Below the pieces are notes generated by a model, which saw nothing but the letters and a program-made list of their open reading frames with translations, searched no databases and was not told the DNA's origin. A stretch of 64,000 nucleotides of DNA. Origin: an uncultured Holophaga sp. GTDB lineage: Bacteria; Acidobacteriota; Holophagae; Holophagales; Holophagaceae. Position numbers and translations under genes: made by a program. The DNA lies in the NCBI RefSeq assembly GCF_963677305.1, contig NZ_OY781925.1, forward strand, positions 1,837,501-1,901,500, in the 5' to 3' direction. Shown here one piece after another: positions 28,074-38,111 of the stretch. The number at the start of each line of letters is the position of its first letter. The first letter of the stretch is position 1.

Positions 28074-28538
28074 ATGACCAACGTCCGTCTGACCACCGAG
28101 AAGGGTGAGATCAACATCGAGCTCTTCGACAATGAGGCCCCCGGCACCGTGGCCAACTTCGTCAAGCTCATCAACGAGAAGTTCTACGATGGCCTGGCCT
28201 TCCACCGGGTCATCCCCGGCTTTGTCATCCAGGGCGGCTGCCCCAACACCCGCGAGGGCGCCTCCGGCATGCCCGGCACCGGCGGCCCCGGCTACAAGAT
28301 CAAGTGCGAGACCAAGGGCAACCCCCACAAGCATGAGCTGGGCGCCCTCTCCATGGCCCACGCCGGGAAGGACACCGGCGGCAGCCAGTTCTTCATCGTC
28401 AATGGCCCCCGCTCCGGTGTCCAGCACCTGGACGGTGTGCACACCGTTTTCGGCAAGTGCAAGGGCGAGGCGGATGTCCAGGTCGTTCTGGCCATCAAGT
28501 CCAACGACCGCATCGTCAAGGCTGAAGTCGTCGAGTAG
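28074..28538 (+). CDS. Cyclophilin-type peptidyl-prolyl cis-trans isomerase
   Basis: A 154-aa single-domain cytoplasmic cyclophilin. Active-site features are [15 protein letters not shown] (Arg, Phe and Gln of the catalytic site), [18 protein letters not shown] and [11 protein letters not shown]. No signal peptide is present. ATG 28074 has AAGGAG six bases upstream; the open frame extends far 5' but only as a shadow of the genes opposite. It accelerates proline isomerisation during folding. Confidence 0.95.
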   Translation: MTNVRLTTEKGEINIELFDNEAPGTVANFVKLINEKFYDGLAFHRVIPGFVIQGGCPNTREGASGMPGTGGPGYKIKCETKGNPHKHELGALSMAHAGKDTGGSQFFIVNGPRSGVQHLDGVHTVFGKCKGEADVQVVLAIKSNDRIVKAEVVE

Positions 28539-28559
28539 TCCGCAAGGGGGACCGGGGTC

Positions 28560-29030
28560 TCAGGCCCCGGTCTCCCAGCGCTCCCGCTTGAGCCAGACCA
28601 GGACCTCGCGCCCCTTTTCGTCCTGGCCGGTGTATTTCAGCTTCACGGGGCCGTTGGCGTCCCGCTTGGTGACCTTCACCCCCGGACCTTCGCCCCGGGT
28701 CAGGAGGCGCTGCAGGCCCTCCAGTCCGCCCAGCTCCGGGAGCAGGGGCAGGCGCAGGGTGGCCAGGTCGGATACGGTGCGGTCCACTTTCTGGCGGGGG
28801 ATCTGGAGCCGATAGCCGACGCTGCGGTCCCCGCTGAGCAGGGCCAAGCGCTCGCCGGCCCCGTGGATTTCCATCACCAGACGCCCTGTGCCCGGGTCCA
28901 GGGAGATGGCCAGTTCGCCCTGGCCCTCGCCATCGGGCCCCGCATAGCCCCAGGCGTAGAGGGCGCGGATGGACTGTGGCACCGGAGCGGGTGCCTGCAC
29001 AGGGGCGGTGGTCGTCGGCAGGGCGATCAA
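28560..29030 (-). CDS. Hypothetical protein downstream of TPR protein
   Basis: A 156-aa protein I do not recognise. It starts with a Pro/Ala/Thr-rich segment and has a beta-rich body (GELAISLDPGTGRLVMEIHGAGERLALLSGD, VKLKYTGQDEKGREVLVWLKRERW). Its ATG overlaps the stop codon of the TPR gene (ATGA), a sign of translational coupling and a shared task. There is no clear signal peptide. It might handle outer-membrane or lipoprotein-related work, as LolB-like proteins do, but that is only a guess. Confidence 0.62.
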   Translation of the reverse strand: MIALPTTTAPVQAPAPVPQSIRALYAWGYAGPDGEGQGELAISLDPGTGRLVMEIHGAGERLALLSGDRSVGYRLQIPRQKVDRTVSDLATLRLPLLPELGGLEGLQRLLTRGEGPGVKVTKRDANGPVKLKYTGQDEKGREVLVWLKRERWETGA

Positions 29031-30946
29031 GGCAGATCCTCCTCTGGATCTTCAGTGCTCTCATCGGCCTCGGGGTTTGCGCGACCGTTCCGTTTTCCGA
29101 TCTGGACGCGGAGATCCCGCACTCGGCCCTCCAGTTCCCTGCGGCCGGGGAAGGCGTGGGCCAGGGCCCGCTCCCACTGTTCGAGGGCGTCCTCCTCACG
29201 CCCCAGCTTGAGGAGGACCTCGCCGAGGTGCTGACGGGTCTCGGGCTCGAAGGGGTTGAGCTCGGCGGCCTTCCGGAGGGTTGTCTCGGCTTCCTGGAGC
29301 CGCCCCATCCGGAAGAGAACCAGGCCCCAGCTGTCCAGGATGGAGGCGTCATCCGGTGACTGCTTCATGGCCGACTGGATCAGGGCTGAGGCCTCGTCCA
29401 GGCTGCCCCCGTGTTCGAGGATGAGGTAGCCGAGGTTGTTCTGGAGGAGGGGCATGTCGGGGCGGATGGCCTGAGCCTCCCGAAGGGTCTTCATGGCCTC
29501 CTGCCAGGAGCCCAACTGATCCTGGGCATTGGACTTGAGGATCAGGGCCTCTACGCCACGGGCCGGGGCGATGTTCTGGGCCTCCTCCAGGGCGGCCAGA
29601 CACTTCTGCCACTGTTGGAAGTAGGACCAGTAGCTGGCCGTCATCTCCCGTTCGAGCTGGCGGAGCACCTTCTTCTCGGCTCTCCGGGGGGAGCTGCGGC
29701 TGAAGAAGGCCGGAGGGCAGGACTGGAGGAGTCCGAAGACCTCCTGATCCCAGTGCTTCTCCCGCCCCGCGAGGAGGATCTGCCAGGCCTCTTTGTAGTC
29801 TCTCCTGCGGACCCGGGCCACAAAGGCCACGGACTGGATCCGGGGCCGGTCCTGGGCCTCTGCGTTCCAGCTCTTGATGCGCTCCAGCGCCTGGTCGGGC
29901 TGATCCTCCAGGAGATCGCAGGTCACCAGGAGCTCCCGGGTCGAAGCCAGGATGGCCTCAGGCTCCGTCGCCGGAGGAGCCAGCAGGGCCTGCAGCCCCT
30001 TCCCGGCTTCCGGGAAGCGGCCCAGGTTCATGAGGCAGAGGGCCCGGTAGTAGCTGTTCCTCGGGCGGTGCCTGAGGGCCTCGGCATGATCGAGGCTCTC
30101 CATGGCTCCCTTGAAGTCGTTGGTGCGGAGCCGGACCAGGGCGATGTTCTCCCAGACCCCCGGTTCCTCCGGGAGGTGCGACTGCAGCAGGAGGAAGCTC
30201 TCCTCTGCATGTCCGAGGAATCCCTGCTCGGCCTGCTCCCGGGCCAGGTCCTCGAGCATCTTGAGGTGGCGTGGGGAGGCGTCCAGAGGCGTGGCCAGGG
30301 CCATGATGGCTTCGCGGCGGGGCTCATAGAGCTTCAGGCGCTCCGCTCCCTCGGCGGCGTTCTCCCATGCGTAGTCCTCCAGGGATCGGCCCTGGAACTG
30401 GGCAGTGGGGTGGAGGCGCCCCAGACGCACCCAGGCCTGGACGGCCCCTTTGCCATCCTGGAGGCTCTGGCAGACTTCTCCGAGCCTCCACCACAGTTCG
30501 ATGTCCTGGGGGAGCAGGGTGGTGGCCCGGGACAGAGCCTCCCTCGCCCGCTCCAGGAAGTCCTTCCGCCCTCGGGCAAGGTTGTGGCAGAGCACGCCCA
30601 GGTGTCCCCAGGCCTCGCCATTCCGGGGAGCGAGCAGAACCGCCTTCCGGGCCGCGCTCAGGGCGCCCTCGGTCTCGCCCAGTTCGCTGAGGCACTCAGA
30701 GAGGCGCAGGTACGCTTCCCCGCTGCCCGGGACCAGCTCGATGGCCCTTCGGTAGAGCCCTGCGGCATTCCGGAGCCCCTCTGGCTGGCCCAGCCGTTGG
30801 AGACCTCGGGCCTGCAGCATCAGAGCCCTTGGATCATCCCCAGCGTGAAGGGCAGGAAGGCCGATGGAGAGGGCGGCGGCCAGGATCAGATTTGTCAGCT
30901 GGGTCACTCTGGGCTCTGTGAGAAGGGCGACCCCGGAGGGGCGCAT
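29027..30946 (-). CDS. Secreted tetratricopeptide repeat protein
   Basis: A 639-aa protein with a likely signal peptide (LTNLILAAALSIGLPALHA) followed by many TPR units, for example GLYRRAIELVPGSGEAYLRLSECLSELGETEGAL near the start and LDSWGLVLFRMGRLQEAETTLRKAAELNPFEPETRQHLGEVLLKLGREEDALEQW near the end. The C-terminus is acidic. TPR arrays mediate protein contacts; the partner is probably the coupled gene just downstream. A 515-codon frame on the opposite strand is a shadow. Confidence 0.85.
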   Translation of the reverse strand: MRPSGVALLTEPRVTQLTNLILAAALSIGLPALHAGDDPRALMLQARGLQRLGQPEGLRNAAGLYRRAIELVPGSGEAYLRLSECLSELGETEGALSAARKAVLLAPRNGEAWGHLGVLCHNLARGRKDFLERAREALSRATTLLPQDIELWWRLGEVCQSLQDGKGAVQAWVRLGRLHPTAQFQGRSLEDYAWENAAEGAERLKLYEPRREAIMALATPLDASPRHLKMLEDLAREQAEQGFLGHAEESFLLLQSHLPEEPGVWENIALVRLRTNDFKGAMESLDHAEALRHRPRNSYYRALCLMNLGRFPEAGKGLQALLAPPATEPEAILASTRELLVTCDLLEDQPDQALERIKSWNAEAQDRPRIQSVAFVARVRRRDYKEAWQILLAGREKHWDQEVFGLLQSCPPAFFSRSSPRRAEKKVLRQLEREMTASYWSYFQQWQKCLAALEEAQNIAPARGVEALILKSNAQDQLGSWQEAMKTLREAQAIRPDMPLLQNNLGYLILEHGGSLDEASALIQSAMKQSPDDASILDSWGLVLFRMGRLQEAETTLRKAAELNPFEPETRQHLGEVLLKLGREEDALEQWERALAHAFPGRRELEGRVRDLRVQIGKRNGRANPEADESTEDPEEDLP

Positions 30947-31223
30947 AAATCATTGTAATAGTGAAAAAATGCACGAAAAGAATTTCTTGACGCTCCCGAT
31001 TTCGAGCGCTGATCATATCACTACATCAGAACACCAGCCGCTTCCCGATCCTTTTCCGAGGGCGGTCTGAAATTGTCAGGTAGTTTTGAAGATCCAGGAT
31101 GGTCGCATCGGGACGGAAGTCTGTTCCCGCCTCCGGTCCATGACCGATGGCCTCTGCCATCGGCATGGGGCTGCTCTCATCCTGTGGTTCAATCCCCCCA
31201 ATGACACCCAGACTGGAGCACCC
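30947..31223 (+). promoter_or_regulatory. folD leader region with perfect hairpin
   Basis: The 277-bp divergent region between the TPR gene and folD holds no gene I accept. Near folD a perfect 8-bp stem CCGATGGC-CTCT-GCCATCGG lies at 31144-31163, without a T-run. It may be a translational or attenuation element of the folate operon. TTGACG at about 30988 is a weak -35 candidate. The frame open upstream of folD is a chance extension. Confidence 0.4.
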
Positions 31224-32081
31224 ATGGCAGCCAAGATCCTCGACGGGAAAGCAATTGCAGCACAGCTCGGCGAGCAGGTGCGGGAGCGGGTCCAGGCCTT
31301 CCGGGCCGAGTTCGGGGTGACCCCCATGCTGACCGTGGTGATCGTGGGTGAGGACCCCGCCTCCAAGGTCTACGTGGCCAGCAAGCACAAGAAGTGTGTC
31401 GAACTGGGCATGCATTCCGAGGTGATCCGCCTGCCTGGCACCGCCACCGAGGAGGAACTCCTGGCGGTCATCGACCGCCTCAACGCCGACCCCCTCAATC
31501 ACGGCATCCTGGTCCAGCTCCCCGTACCGAAGCACATCGACTCCGACAAGGTGCTGGAGCGCATCCGTCCCGACAAGGATGTGGACGGCTTCCACCCGGT
31601 GAACGTGGGCAACCTCTCCATTGGCAAGGAGCACTTGGTGCCCTGCACCCCCTATGGGGTCATCAAGATGCTGGAGATGGCCGGCATCCCCGTCGAGGGC
31701 AAGAGCGCCGTGGTCATCGGCCGCAGCAACATCGTGGGCAAGCCCATGGCCGCCCTCCTGCTCTCCCGCAGCGCCACCGTCACCGTAACCCACTCTCGGA
31801 CCCGGGACCTGGCCGCCGTCTGTGCCCAGGCTGATCTCCTGGTGGCTGCCATCGGGAAGCCCGAGTTCGTCACTGGCGATATGGTCAAACCCGGCGCTGT
31901 GGTCATCGATGTGGGGATCAACCGCCTCGGAGATGGCAAGCTCGTGGGCGATGTCGACTTCAAGAGCGTTTCGGAGGTGGCCGGCTGGATCACCCCCGTC
32001 CCCGGTGGCGTGGGTCCCCTCACCATCGCCATGCTGATGTACAACACCTTGCGGGCTGCCGAGCTGCAGCTCCGGAACTAG
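31224..32081 (+). CDS. folD: Methylene-tetrahydrofolate dehydrogenase/cyclohydrolase
   Basis: A 285-aa bifunctional enzyme interconverting 5,10-methylene-, methenyl- and 10-formyl-THF. Signatures are [18 protein letters not shown] (with the catalytic Tyr-Lys pair), [27 protein letters not shown] and [12 protein letters not shown], then the nucleotide-binding [18 protein letters not shown] and [24 protein letters not shown] 31224 has GGAG upstream. It is first of the folD-fhs-metF run that forms most of the methyl branch of the Wood-Ljungdahl pathway. Confidence 0.97.
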   Translation: MAAKILDGKAIAAQLGEQVRERVQAFRAEFGVTPMLTVVIVGEDPASKVYVASKHKKCVELGMHSEVIRLPGTATEEELLAVIDRLNADPLNHGILVQLPVPKHIDSDKVLERIRPDKDVDGFHPVNVGNLSIGKEHLVPCTPYGVIKMLEMAGIPVEGKSAVVIGRSNIVGKPMAALLLSRSATVTVTHSRTRDLAAVCAQADLLVAAIGKPEFVTGDMVKPGAVVIDVGINRLGDGKLVGDVDFKSVSEVAGWITPVPGGVGPLTIAMLMYNTLRAAELQLRN

Positions 32082-32139
32082 CCTTCACCAGATCGGGTCC
32101 CAGACCCCCTTCACTCTCTCCCCATTTCCGGAGGAATCC

Positions 32140-33807
32140 ATGAAGAGCGATGTGGAAATCGCCCAGGCAGCGACCATGCTGCCCATCACCCAGGTGGCAG
32201 CCGAGATCGGCCTGACCGAGGATGACATCGAGCTCTACGGCAAGTACAAGGCCAAGGTCTCCCTCAAGGTCTGGGACCGGATCAAGGACCGCCCCAATGG
32301 CAAGCTCGTCCTGGTCTCCGCCATCAACCCCACTCCCGCGGGCGAGGGCAAGACCACCACCACGGTGGGACTGGGCGATGCCTTCCACAAGCTGGGCAGG
32401 AAGACCGTCATCGCCCTGCGGGAGCCCTCCCTGGGCCCCTGTTTCGGTGTGAAGGGCGGCGCCGCCGGCGGCGGCTACTCCCAGGTGGTCCCCATGGAGG
32501 ACATCAATCTCCACTTCACGGGTGACATCCACGCCGTGACCACGGCCCACAATCTGCTGGCCGCGGCCATCGACAACCACATCCACCATGGCAACGCCCT
32601 GGGCATCGACCTGCGCCGCATCACCTGGCGCCGGGTCATGGACCTCAATGACCGTGCCGTGCGTCAGACCATCGTGGCCCTGGGCGGCAAGGCCAATGGC
32701 ATGCCCCGGGAGACCGGCTTCGATATCACCGTGGCCTCTGAGCTCATGGCCATCCTCTGCCTGGCCTCCGACCTGGATGACTTCAAGGCCAGGGTGAACC
32801 GGATCGTCGTGGGTTACACTCACGCGGACCAGCCCGTGACCGTGGCCGATCTCAAGGTGGCCGGGGCCGTGACCGCCCTCTTCAAGGACGCCATCAAACC
32901 CAACATTGTCCAGACCCTGGAGGGCACCCCTGCCTTTGTCCATGGCGGACCTTTCGCCAACATCGCCCACGGTTGCAACACCCTCATGGCCTCCAAGTTC
33001 GCCCTCAAGCTGGGGGATGTGCTGGTGACGGAGGCGGGTTTCGGTGCCGATCTGGGGGCCGAGAAGTTCATGGACATCAAGTGCCGCTTCGCCGGCTTTG
33101 AGCCCGATGCCGTGGTGCTTGTGGCCACGGTTCGCGCCCTCAAGATGCATGGTGGCGTGGCCAAGGCCGACCTGGGCCTGGAGAACCTGGAGGCCCTCAA
33201 GAAGGGCCTGGCCAATCTCCAGAAGCACATCGAGAATGTCCAGGGCTTCGGCATCGCCCCCGTGGTGGCCGTCAACGTCTTCCCCACCGACACCCAGGCT
33301 GAGCTGGACTGCCTGGTGGAGTGCTGCAACGGCATCGGCGCCGAGGTCTCCATCTCGGAGGTCTGGGCCAAGGGTGGCGAGGGCGGTCTGGACCTCGCGA
33401 AGAAGGTGGAAGCGGCTTTCGCCAGAAAGGGGCAGTTCAAGTTCCTCTACGACGCCGCGCTCCCCATCAAGGAGAAGATCCACGCCATCGCGACGAAGAT
33501 CTACGGCGCGGATGGGGTGGACTACAGCCCTGCGGCCTCGAAGATGATCGACCAGCTCACCGCCATGGGCTTCGACAAGACCCCCATCTGCATGGCCAAG
33601 ACCCAGTACAGCTTCAGTGATGACGCCACCAAGCTGGGGCGTCCATCGGGCTTCAGGATCACAGTGCGGGAGATCCGCGCCTCCATCGGCGCCGGTTTTG
33701 TCGTGGCCATCGCCGGCGAGATCATGACCATGCCCGGGCTGCCCAAGAAGCCCACCGCCGAGGTCATTGACATCGACAATGAGGGCCGCATCACCGGGCT
33801 CTTCTAG
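32140..33807 (+). CDS. fhs: Formate-tetrahydrofolate ligase
   Basis: A 555-aa enzyme that activates formate with ATP to 10-formyl-THF, the entry step of the methyl branch. The P-loop is [14 protein letters not shown]; other signatures include [35 protein letters not shown] and [16 protein letters not shown]. The C-terminal half is complete ([23 protein letters not shown]). Length is standard. The start has GGAGG nearby, and folD lies 58 nt upstream. Confidence 0.98.
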   Translation: MKSDVEIAQAATMLPITQVAAEIGLTEDDIELYGKYKAKVSLKVWDRIKDRPNGKLVLVSAINPTPAGEGKTTTTVGLGDAFHKLGRKTVIALREPSLGPCFGVKGGAAGGGYSQVVPMEDINLHFTGDIHAVTTAHNLLAAAIDNHIHHGNALGIDLRRITWRRVMDLNDRAVRQTIVALGGKANGMPRETGFDITVASELMAILCLASDLDDFKARVNRIVVGYTHADQPVTVADLKVAGAVTALFKDAIKPNIVQTLEGTPAFVHGGPFANIAHGCNTLMASKFALKLGDVLVTEAGFGADLGAEKFMDIKCRFAGFEPDAVVLVATVRALKMHGGVAKADLGLENLEALKKGLANLQKHIENVQGFGIAPVVAVNVFPTDTQAELDCLVECCNGIGAEVSISEVWAKGGEGGLDLAKKVEAAFARKGQFKFLYDAALPIKEKIHAIATKIYGADGVDYSPAASKMIDQLTAMGFDKTPICMAKTQYSFSDDATKLGRPSGFRITVREIRASIGAGFVVAIAGEIMTMPGLPKKPTAEVIDIDNEGRITGLF

Positions 33808-33949
33808 TCCCACGCCATCCGCTGGGGGAGCGGCCTACAGCCCCCACCCCAAGTGCCCGTGCCCTCCGCGGTGGCCCGGGCACTTGGGGAGGCCCTTGCC
33901 TTTCGGCTCCAATTGCATCAAATCAAGTGGCTATCGAGGAGGAGATCCC

Positions 33950-35515
33950 GTGGACCATCTCGGCACCTTTCAGCGTTCCCTCCAGGACAAGGACACCTTC
34001 AGCGTCACCTGGGAACTCGTGCCTGGGCGGGGGGCCTTCGAGAAGGCCCAGGATACGGCCCTGCTGGCAGCAGAGCAGGCCGCGAAGGGCGGACGTATCC
34101 ATGCCCTCACCATCACCGACAACCCCGGCGGGCACCCTGCGCTCTCTGCGGAGATGCTCGGGGTGGAGATCAATCGCCTCGGCATCGAGCCCCTGGTCCA
34201 CTTCACCTGCAAGGACAAGAACCGCAACCAGATGGAGTCCCTGCTCTACGGAATGGAGCGGGGTGAGGTGAGGAATCTCCTGGTCATGACGGGGGACTAC
34301 CCCACCGGCGGGTACCAGGGGCGTCCCAAGCCCGTCTTCGACTATGACCCGGTGCAGGTGCTGGGCATGATTCAGGCGATGAACGAGGGGCTCGAGATCC
34401 CCGGACCCAAGGGGGTCAGCCGCCTCAAGCCCACTCACTTTTTCGCCGGGGCGGCGGGGAGCCCCTTCAAGGCCACCGAGGCCGAGCAGGTGACCCAGTA
34501 TTTCAAGCTGAGGAAGAAGCTCCAGGCCGGGGCCGGATTCATCGTGGCCCAGCTGGGCTACGATGCCCGGAAGTTCCAGGAGCTCCTCTTCATGGTGCGC
34601 CGCCTCGGCTTCGGGGAGATCCCGGTGCTGGGCAACATCTTTGTGCTGCCCCTCGGTGCGGCCAGGCTCATGAACCGCAACGGACTGCCGGGTTGTGTCG
34701 CCACGGACGCACTGGTGTCGGCGCTGGAAGGCGAGTCCAAGGACGCCGACAAGGGCAAGGCCAAGCGCTTGGAGCGGGCCGCGAAGATGTATGCCTTCAT
34801 GAAGGGGATGGGCTTCGCCGGTGTCCACATCGGGGGGCATGGCATGAGCTATCCGGATGTCGAATACATCCTGGATCGGGGCGAAGAGCTGCTGCCCGGA
34901 TGGCAGGATCTGGTCCGGGAGTTCGACTTTCCCCTGAAGGACGGCTTCTACTACTTCGAGCGGGACCCTGCCACTGGGCTCAACACCGAGGTGCCCGCCC
35001 CGCGTCCCGAGCGTCCCGATGCGACCCTGCGCTACAAGGCCATGCAGGTGCTGCACCACACCGCCTTCGATCCCCACGGCCTGCTCTTCAAGCCCATGCA
35101 GACCCTGGCCGGGGCCATGGACGGTTCCAAGCTGGAGCATGCCTATGCCCGCCTGGAGCATCTCTGCAAGGGGGTCACCAATGATTGCCAGGCCTGCGGG
35201 GACTGCGCCCTCTTCGACCTGGCCTATCTCTGCCCCATGAGCCAGTGCCCCAAGAACCAGCGCAACGGCCCCTGTGGCGGAGGGCGGGATGGCTACTGCG
35301 AGTCCTACCCCAAAGGGTGCCAGGGCGAGCGCAAGTGCATCTACGTCAGGGCCTATGAGCGGCTGAAGAGCCATGGCGCCGAGGCGCAGCTGGATGGGGA
35401 CATCCTGCCGCCTCCCAATGCCGACTTCAAGTGGACCTCTTCGTGGCAGAACTTCTTCCTGGGGCGGGACCATTCCGCCGGGAAGCTGGGGATCAAGCCA
35501 CCTGGCAAGAAGTGA
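33950..35515 (+). CDS. metF: Methylene-THF reductase fused to MTHFR_C (MetV-like) domain
   Basis: A 521-aa protein. Residues about 1-320 form the MetF TIM barrel that reduces methylene-THF to methyl-THF (SVTWELVPGRGAFEKA, ALTITDNPGG, HFTCKDKNRNQMESLLYGMERGEVRNLLVMTGDYP). The rest is the cysteine-rich C-terminal domain of acetogen MTHFR/MetV proteins (NDCQACGDCALFDLAYLCPMSQCPKNQRNGPCGG, GCQGERKCIYVRAYERLK), which may bind zinc or iron-sulfur. In several acetogens MetF and MetV are separate. The start is GTG 33950 after GAGGAGGAGA; no in-frame ATG fits, and the frame extends 5' into fhs as a shadow. It completes the folate branch after fhs. Confidence 0.93.
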   Translation: MDHLGTFQRSLQDKDTFSVTWELVPGRGAFEKAQDTALLAAEQAAKGGRIHALTITDNPGGHPALSAEMLGVEINRLGIEPLVHFTCKDKNRNQMESLLYGMERGEVRNLLVMTGDYPTGGYQGRPKPVFDYDPVQVLGMIQAMNEGLEIPGPKGVSRLKPTHFFAGAAGSPFKATEAEQVTQYFKLRKKLQAGAGFIVAQLGYDARKFQELLFMVRRLGFGEIPVLGNIFVLPLGAARLMNRNGLPGCVATDALVSALEGESKDADKGKAKRLERAAKMYAFMKGMGFAGVHIGGHGMSYPDVEYILDRGEELLPGWQDLVREFDFPLKDGFYYFERDPATGLNTEVPAPRPERPDATLRYKAMQVLHHTAFDPHGLLFKPMQTLAGAMDGSKLEHAYARLEHLCKGVTNDCQACGDCALFDLAYLCPMSQCPKNQRNGPCGGGRDGYCESYPKGCQGERKCIYVRAYERLKSHGAEAQLDGDILPPPNADFKWTSSWQNFFLGRDHSAGKLGIKPPGKK

Positions 35516-35568
35516 GCCTTCTCCGCTGAGAGACCGTTTTCCGGCCCAGGGCAGGGTAGCCTGGAGGC

Positions 35569-36639
35569 ATGAGCGAGCCTGATTTCCAAGATGCCCTGGT
35601 CTTTACGGGGGGTGGCACGGGGGGACACTACTACCCTGCCATCGCCTTGGCGGAGGAGGCCAGGGTTCGCTGGCCGGAGCGCCCCGTCGCCTTCGTGGGC
35701 GCCCGGCGGGGTATCGAGGCCCGCCAGTTGCCCCAGTCCCCCTGGCCCCATGTCCTGCTGGATGTCGAGGGCTTCCTGGGCCGCTCCCCGTTGCGGGTCC
35801 TGAAGTCCGTGCTCAAGCTCTGGAGGGCCCACCGTTTTCTGGTGCGGGTCTGGAAGCAGGCCCGTCCCGCTGCCGTCATCGGCACTGGGGGCTATGCCAG
35901 CGCCCCGGCTCTGCTGGCGGCCCGGTCCCTGAAAATCCCCTACTACATCCATGAGTCCAACGCGGCTCCGGGCGCCCTGGTCCGTCATCTGGCCGGGGGT
36001 GCCCGCCGGGTCTGGTGCGGCATGGAGGCGGTGCAGAGGTGCCTGCCCGGGGCGGCCTGCCGGGTGGTCGGCACCCCCGTCCGGGCGAGCTTCCTGCGGG
36101 ACTTCCAACCCCTGGAGACCCTGCGGCCACCCTTCAGGCTCCTGGTGCTGGGGGGCAGCGGCGGAGCCCGGGCCCTCAATCTGGCCCTGCTGGAACTCGG
36201 GCAGGGACTCCTGGAGACCCACCCGGACTGGGAGATCCTGCACCAGGCCGGTCCCACCCAAATGGAGGCCCTCCAGGGCCGCCCACGCCACCCCCGGCAC
36301 ACCCTGGTGCCCTTCCTGGAAGGCATGGACGGAGTCATGGAAGGCAGTAGCCTCCTGATCTCCCGCTCCGGGGCGAGCACCTGCGCCGAGCTGATCGCCT
36401 GCGGCCGCCCTGCCATCCTGGTGCCCCTGCCCACCAGTGCCGGGGACCATCAGCGGATGAACGCCCGGGCCATGGCCGCCGAAGGCCGGGCTGAGGTGGT
36501 GGAGGAAGGGGAGGCCTTTGTCCTCAGGCTGGCCGAGAGCGTGGGGCAACTGATGGCGGATCCTGCCGCGCGAAAGGCCCTCTCCCGTCCCCTTGGGAAC
36601 GCGGCCGTCAAGCTTTGCATCGATGACTTAGCTCTGTAG
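35569..36639 (+). CDS. murG: MurG, lipid II-forming GlcNAc transferase
   Basis: A 356-aa glycosyltransferase (family 28) that adds GlcNAc to lipid I at the inner membrane face. Signatures are the N-terminal FTGGGTGGHYYPAIALAEEA loop, GTGGYASAPALLAARSLKIPYYIHESNAAPG, and the C-terminal donor site LVLGGSGGARALN, ISRSGASTCAELIACGRPAILVPLPTSAGDHQRMNARAM. Its placement after metF rather than in a dcw cluster is unusual. Confidence 0.95.
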   Translation: MSEPDFQDALVFTGGGTGGHYYPAIALAEEARVRWPERPVAFVGARRGIEARQLPQSPWPHVLLDVEGFLGRSPLRVLKSVLKLWRAHRFLVRVWKQARPAAVIGTGGYASAPALLAARSLKIPYYIHESNAAPGALVRHLAGGARRVWCGMEAVQRCLPGAACRVVGTPVRASFLRDFQPLETLRPPFRLLVLGGSGGARALNLALLELGQGLLETHPDWEILHQAGPTQMEALQGRPRHPRHTLVPFLEGMDGVMEGSSLLISRSGASTCAELIACGRPAILVPLPTSAGDHQRMNARAMAAEGRAEVVEEGEAFVLRLAESVGQLMADPAARKALSRPLGNAAVKLCIDDLAL

Positions 36640-36691
36640 AATGAGCACTTGGGAGACCCCTTCCGGAACTCGCAGGAAACAAGAAAAAATT

Positions 36692-36704
36692 ATCGATTAA
36701 TATT
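36692..36704 (+). promoter_or_regulatory. AT-rich motif ATCGATTAATATT upstream of OFA transporter
   Basis: The 13-mer matches, with one mismatch each, the sites at 38074-38086 (before the formate dehydrogenase operon) and 56131-56143 (before vgrG). It lies 33 bp before the transporter start, where an operator or -10 region would be. No regulator is assigned. Confidence 0.35.
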
Positions 36705-36736
36705 CCGCTAATATCGGCTCTTTGGAGCTGATAGGC

Positions 36737-38047
36737 ATGACCGATCCGCAGTCCCGCAAGAATCACCGATGGCTCATTCCTGTCATGGGTACCCTTCTCC
36801 AGTTGGCCCTGGGGACGGAATACGCCTGGAGCTACTTCCAGAAGCCGATCATGGCCTCCAACCACTGGACCAACAGCCAAGCCGCCTGGGCCTTCGGCTT
36901 GGCCATCCTCTCTGTCGGTTTCGCCGCCGCCTGGGCTGGAATGAAGCTTCCCAAGTATGGCCCTCGATATCTGGCCATGGTGGGGGGACTGCTCTTCGGT
37001 GCCGGGTACCTCATCGCCTCCTACGCCCTGAAGCTCCACTCCCTGCCGCTCTTCTACCTCGGGTACGGCTTGGTGGGCGGTTGCGGGCTCGGTTTAGGCT
37101 ACGTCGTCCCGGTGGCCACCGCTGCCAAGTGGTTCCCCGAGCACAAGGGTGCCATCACGGGCATGGTGGTCATGGGTTTCGGGCTCGGTGCCCTGGTCAT
37201 GTCCAAGCTCCTGGCGCCTGCGCTCATGGCCTGGACGGGGAGGAATCTGGTGCAGGTCTTCGCCAGCATCGGGGTGATCATGCTGGTGGTGGCCCCGCTG
37301 GCGGGCTTCTTCATGGTCAATCCACCCTCCGCCGGGAAGGTGGCGGGCGCCGTGGAGGAGGTCTCCGGTGTCCGGGAGGCCCTTCTTTCGGGCCGCTACA
37401 TCAAGATGTGGGTGCTCTTCTTCCTGAACATCAATGCCGGGATCATGTTCATCGGCTTCCAGTCCCCCCTCCTCCAGGATCTCCTGAAGCGCTCGATGGA
37501 TCCTGCGACCCTCATGAGGCCCGCCGTGATCGCCGGACTGGCGGCGTCGGGTGCGACGCTGATCGCCATCAGTTCCATCTTCAATGGCGTCGGTCGCTTC
37601 CTGTGGGGTGGCCTGTCGGACCGGATCGGGCGCACGCGGACCTTCCGCTGGATTCTGGGTTCCCAGTGCGTGGCCTTCATCGTCCTGCTCTTCGTGAACA
37701 ACCCCATCGTCTTCTCGATCCTGGTCTGCTACGTCATCCTCTGCTATGGCGGCGGCTTCGGCAGCATGCCCGGCTATGTCGGTGAGGTCTTCGGCGCCGA
37801 GCGCATGCCCGTCCTCTACGGCACCATCCTCACCGCCTGGGGGCTGGCCGGGGTGACCGGACCGCAGGTCGTGGCCTTCCTCAAGGATCACATGCCCGCC
37901 AAGGCCGCTGGCTTCACCTTCGTCACGGGTGCGGCCATGCTCCTGGTGGGGGTGCTGATCACCCTTTTTCTGAACGATGGGAAGTTCGTTTCCCAGGAGG
38001 TCGGCAGCCTGCAGGTGGCTGACGAAACAGGTGTCTCCCTGGGGTAG
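36737..38047 (+). CDS. OFA-family MFS transporter (oxalate/formate antiporter type)
   Basis: A 436-aa major-facilitator protein with 12 membrane segments. The N-terminal WLIPVMGTLLQLALGTEYAWSYFQKPI, GYGLVGGCGLGLGYVVPVATAAKWFPEHKGAITGMVVMGFGLGALVMSKLLAPAL, and GRFLWGGLSDRIGRTRTF match the OFA family, which includes OxlT and various monocarboxylate carriers. ATG 36737 has TTGGAG upstream; a TTG five codons earlier is less likely. It lies just before the formate dehydrogenase operon and shares an upstream motif with it, so transport of formate or another monocarboxylate is plausible but inferred. Confidence 0.88.
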   Translation: MTDPQSRKNHRWLIPVMGTLLQLALGTEYAWSYFQKPIMASNHWTNSQAAWAFGLAILSVGFAAAWAGMKLPKYGPRYLAMVGGLLFGAGYLIASYALKLHSLPLFYLGYGLVGGCGLGLGYVVPVATAAKWFPEHKGAITGMVVMGFGLGALVMSKLLAPALMAWTGRNLVQVFASIGVIMLVVAPLAGFFMVNPPSAGKVAGAVEEVSGVREALLSGRYIKMWVLFFLNINAGIMFIGFQSPLLQDLLKRSMDPATLMRPAVIAGLAASGATLIAISSIFNGVGRFLWGGLSDRIGRTRTFRWILGSQCVAFIVLLFVNNPIVFSILVCYVILCYGGGFGSMPGYVGEVFGAERMPVLYGTILTAWGLAGVTGPQVVAFLKDHMPAKAAGFTFVTGAAMLLVGVLITLFLNDGKFVSQEVGSLQVADETGVSLG

Positions 38048-38072
38048 TTGGGACTTTGGCCGAGTCTGTCGC

Positions 38073-38094
38073 AATCGATAAATATTGATCGATT
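38073..38094 (+). promoter_or_regulatory. Palindromic operator candidate of the formate dehydrogenase operon
   Basis: Perfect inverted repeat AATCGAT-N8-ATCGATT. It contains ATCGATAAATATT, related to the motif before the OFA transporter. It lies 20-40 bp upstream of the extended -10 element at 38112-38120, a position suitable for an activator or repressor dimer. Confidence 0.5.
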
Positions 38095-38111
38095 TAGCCT
38101 TTTTGGCTGTC

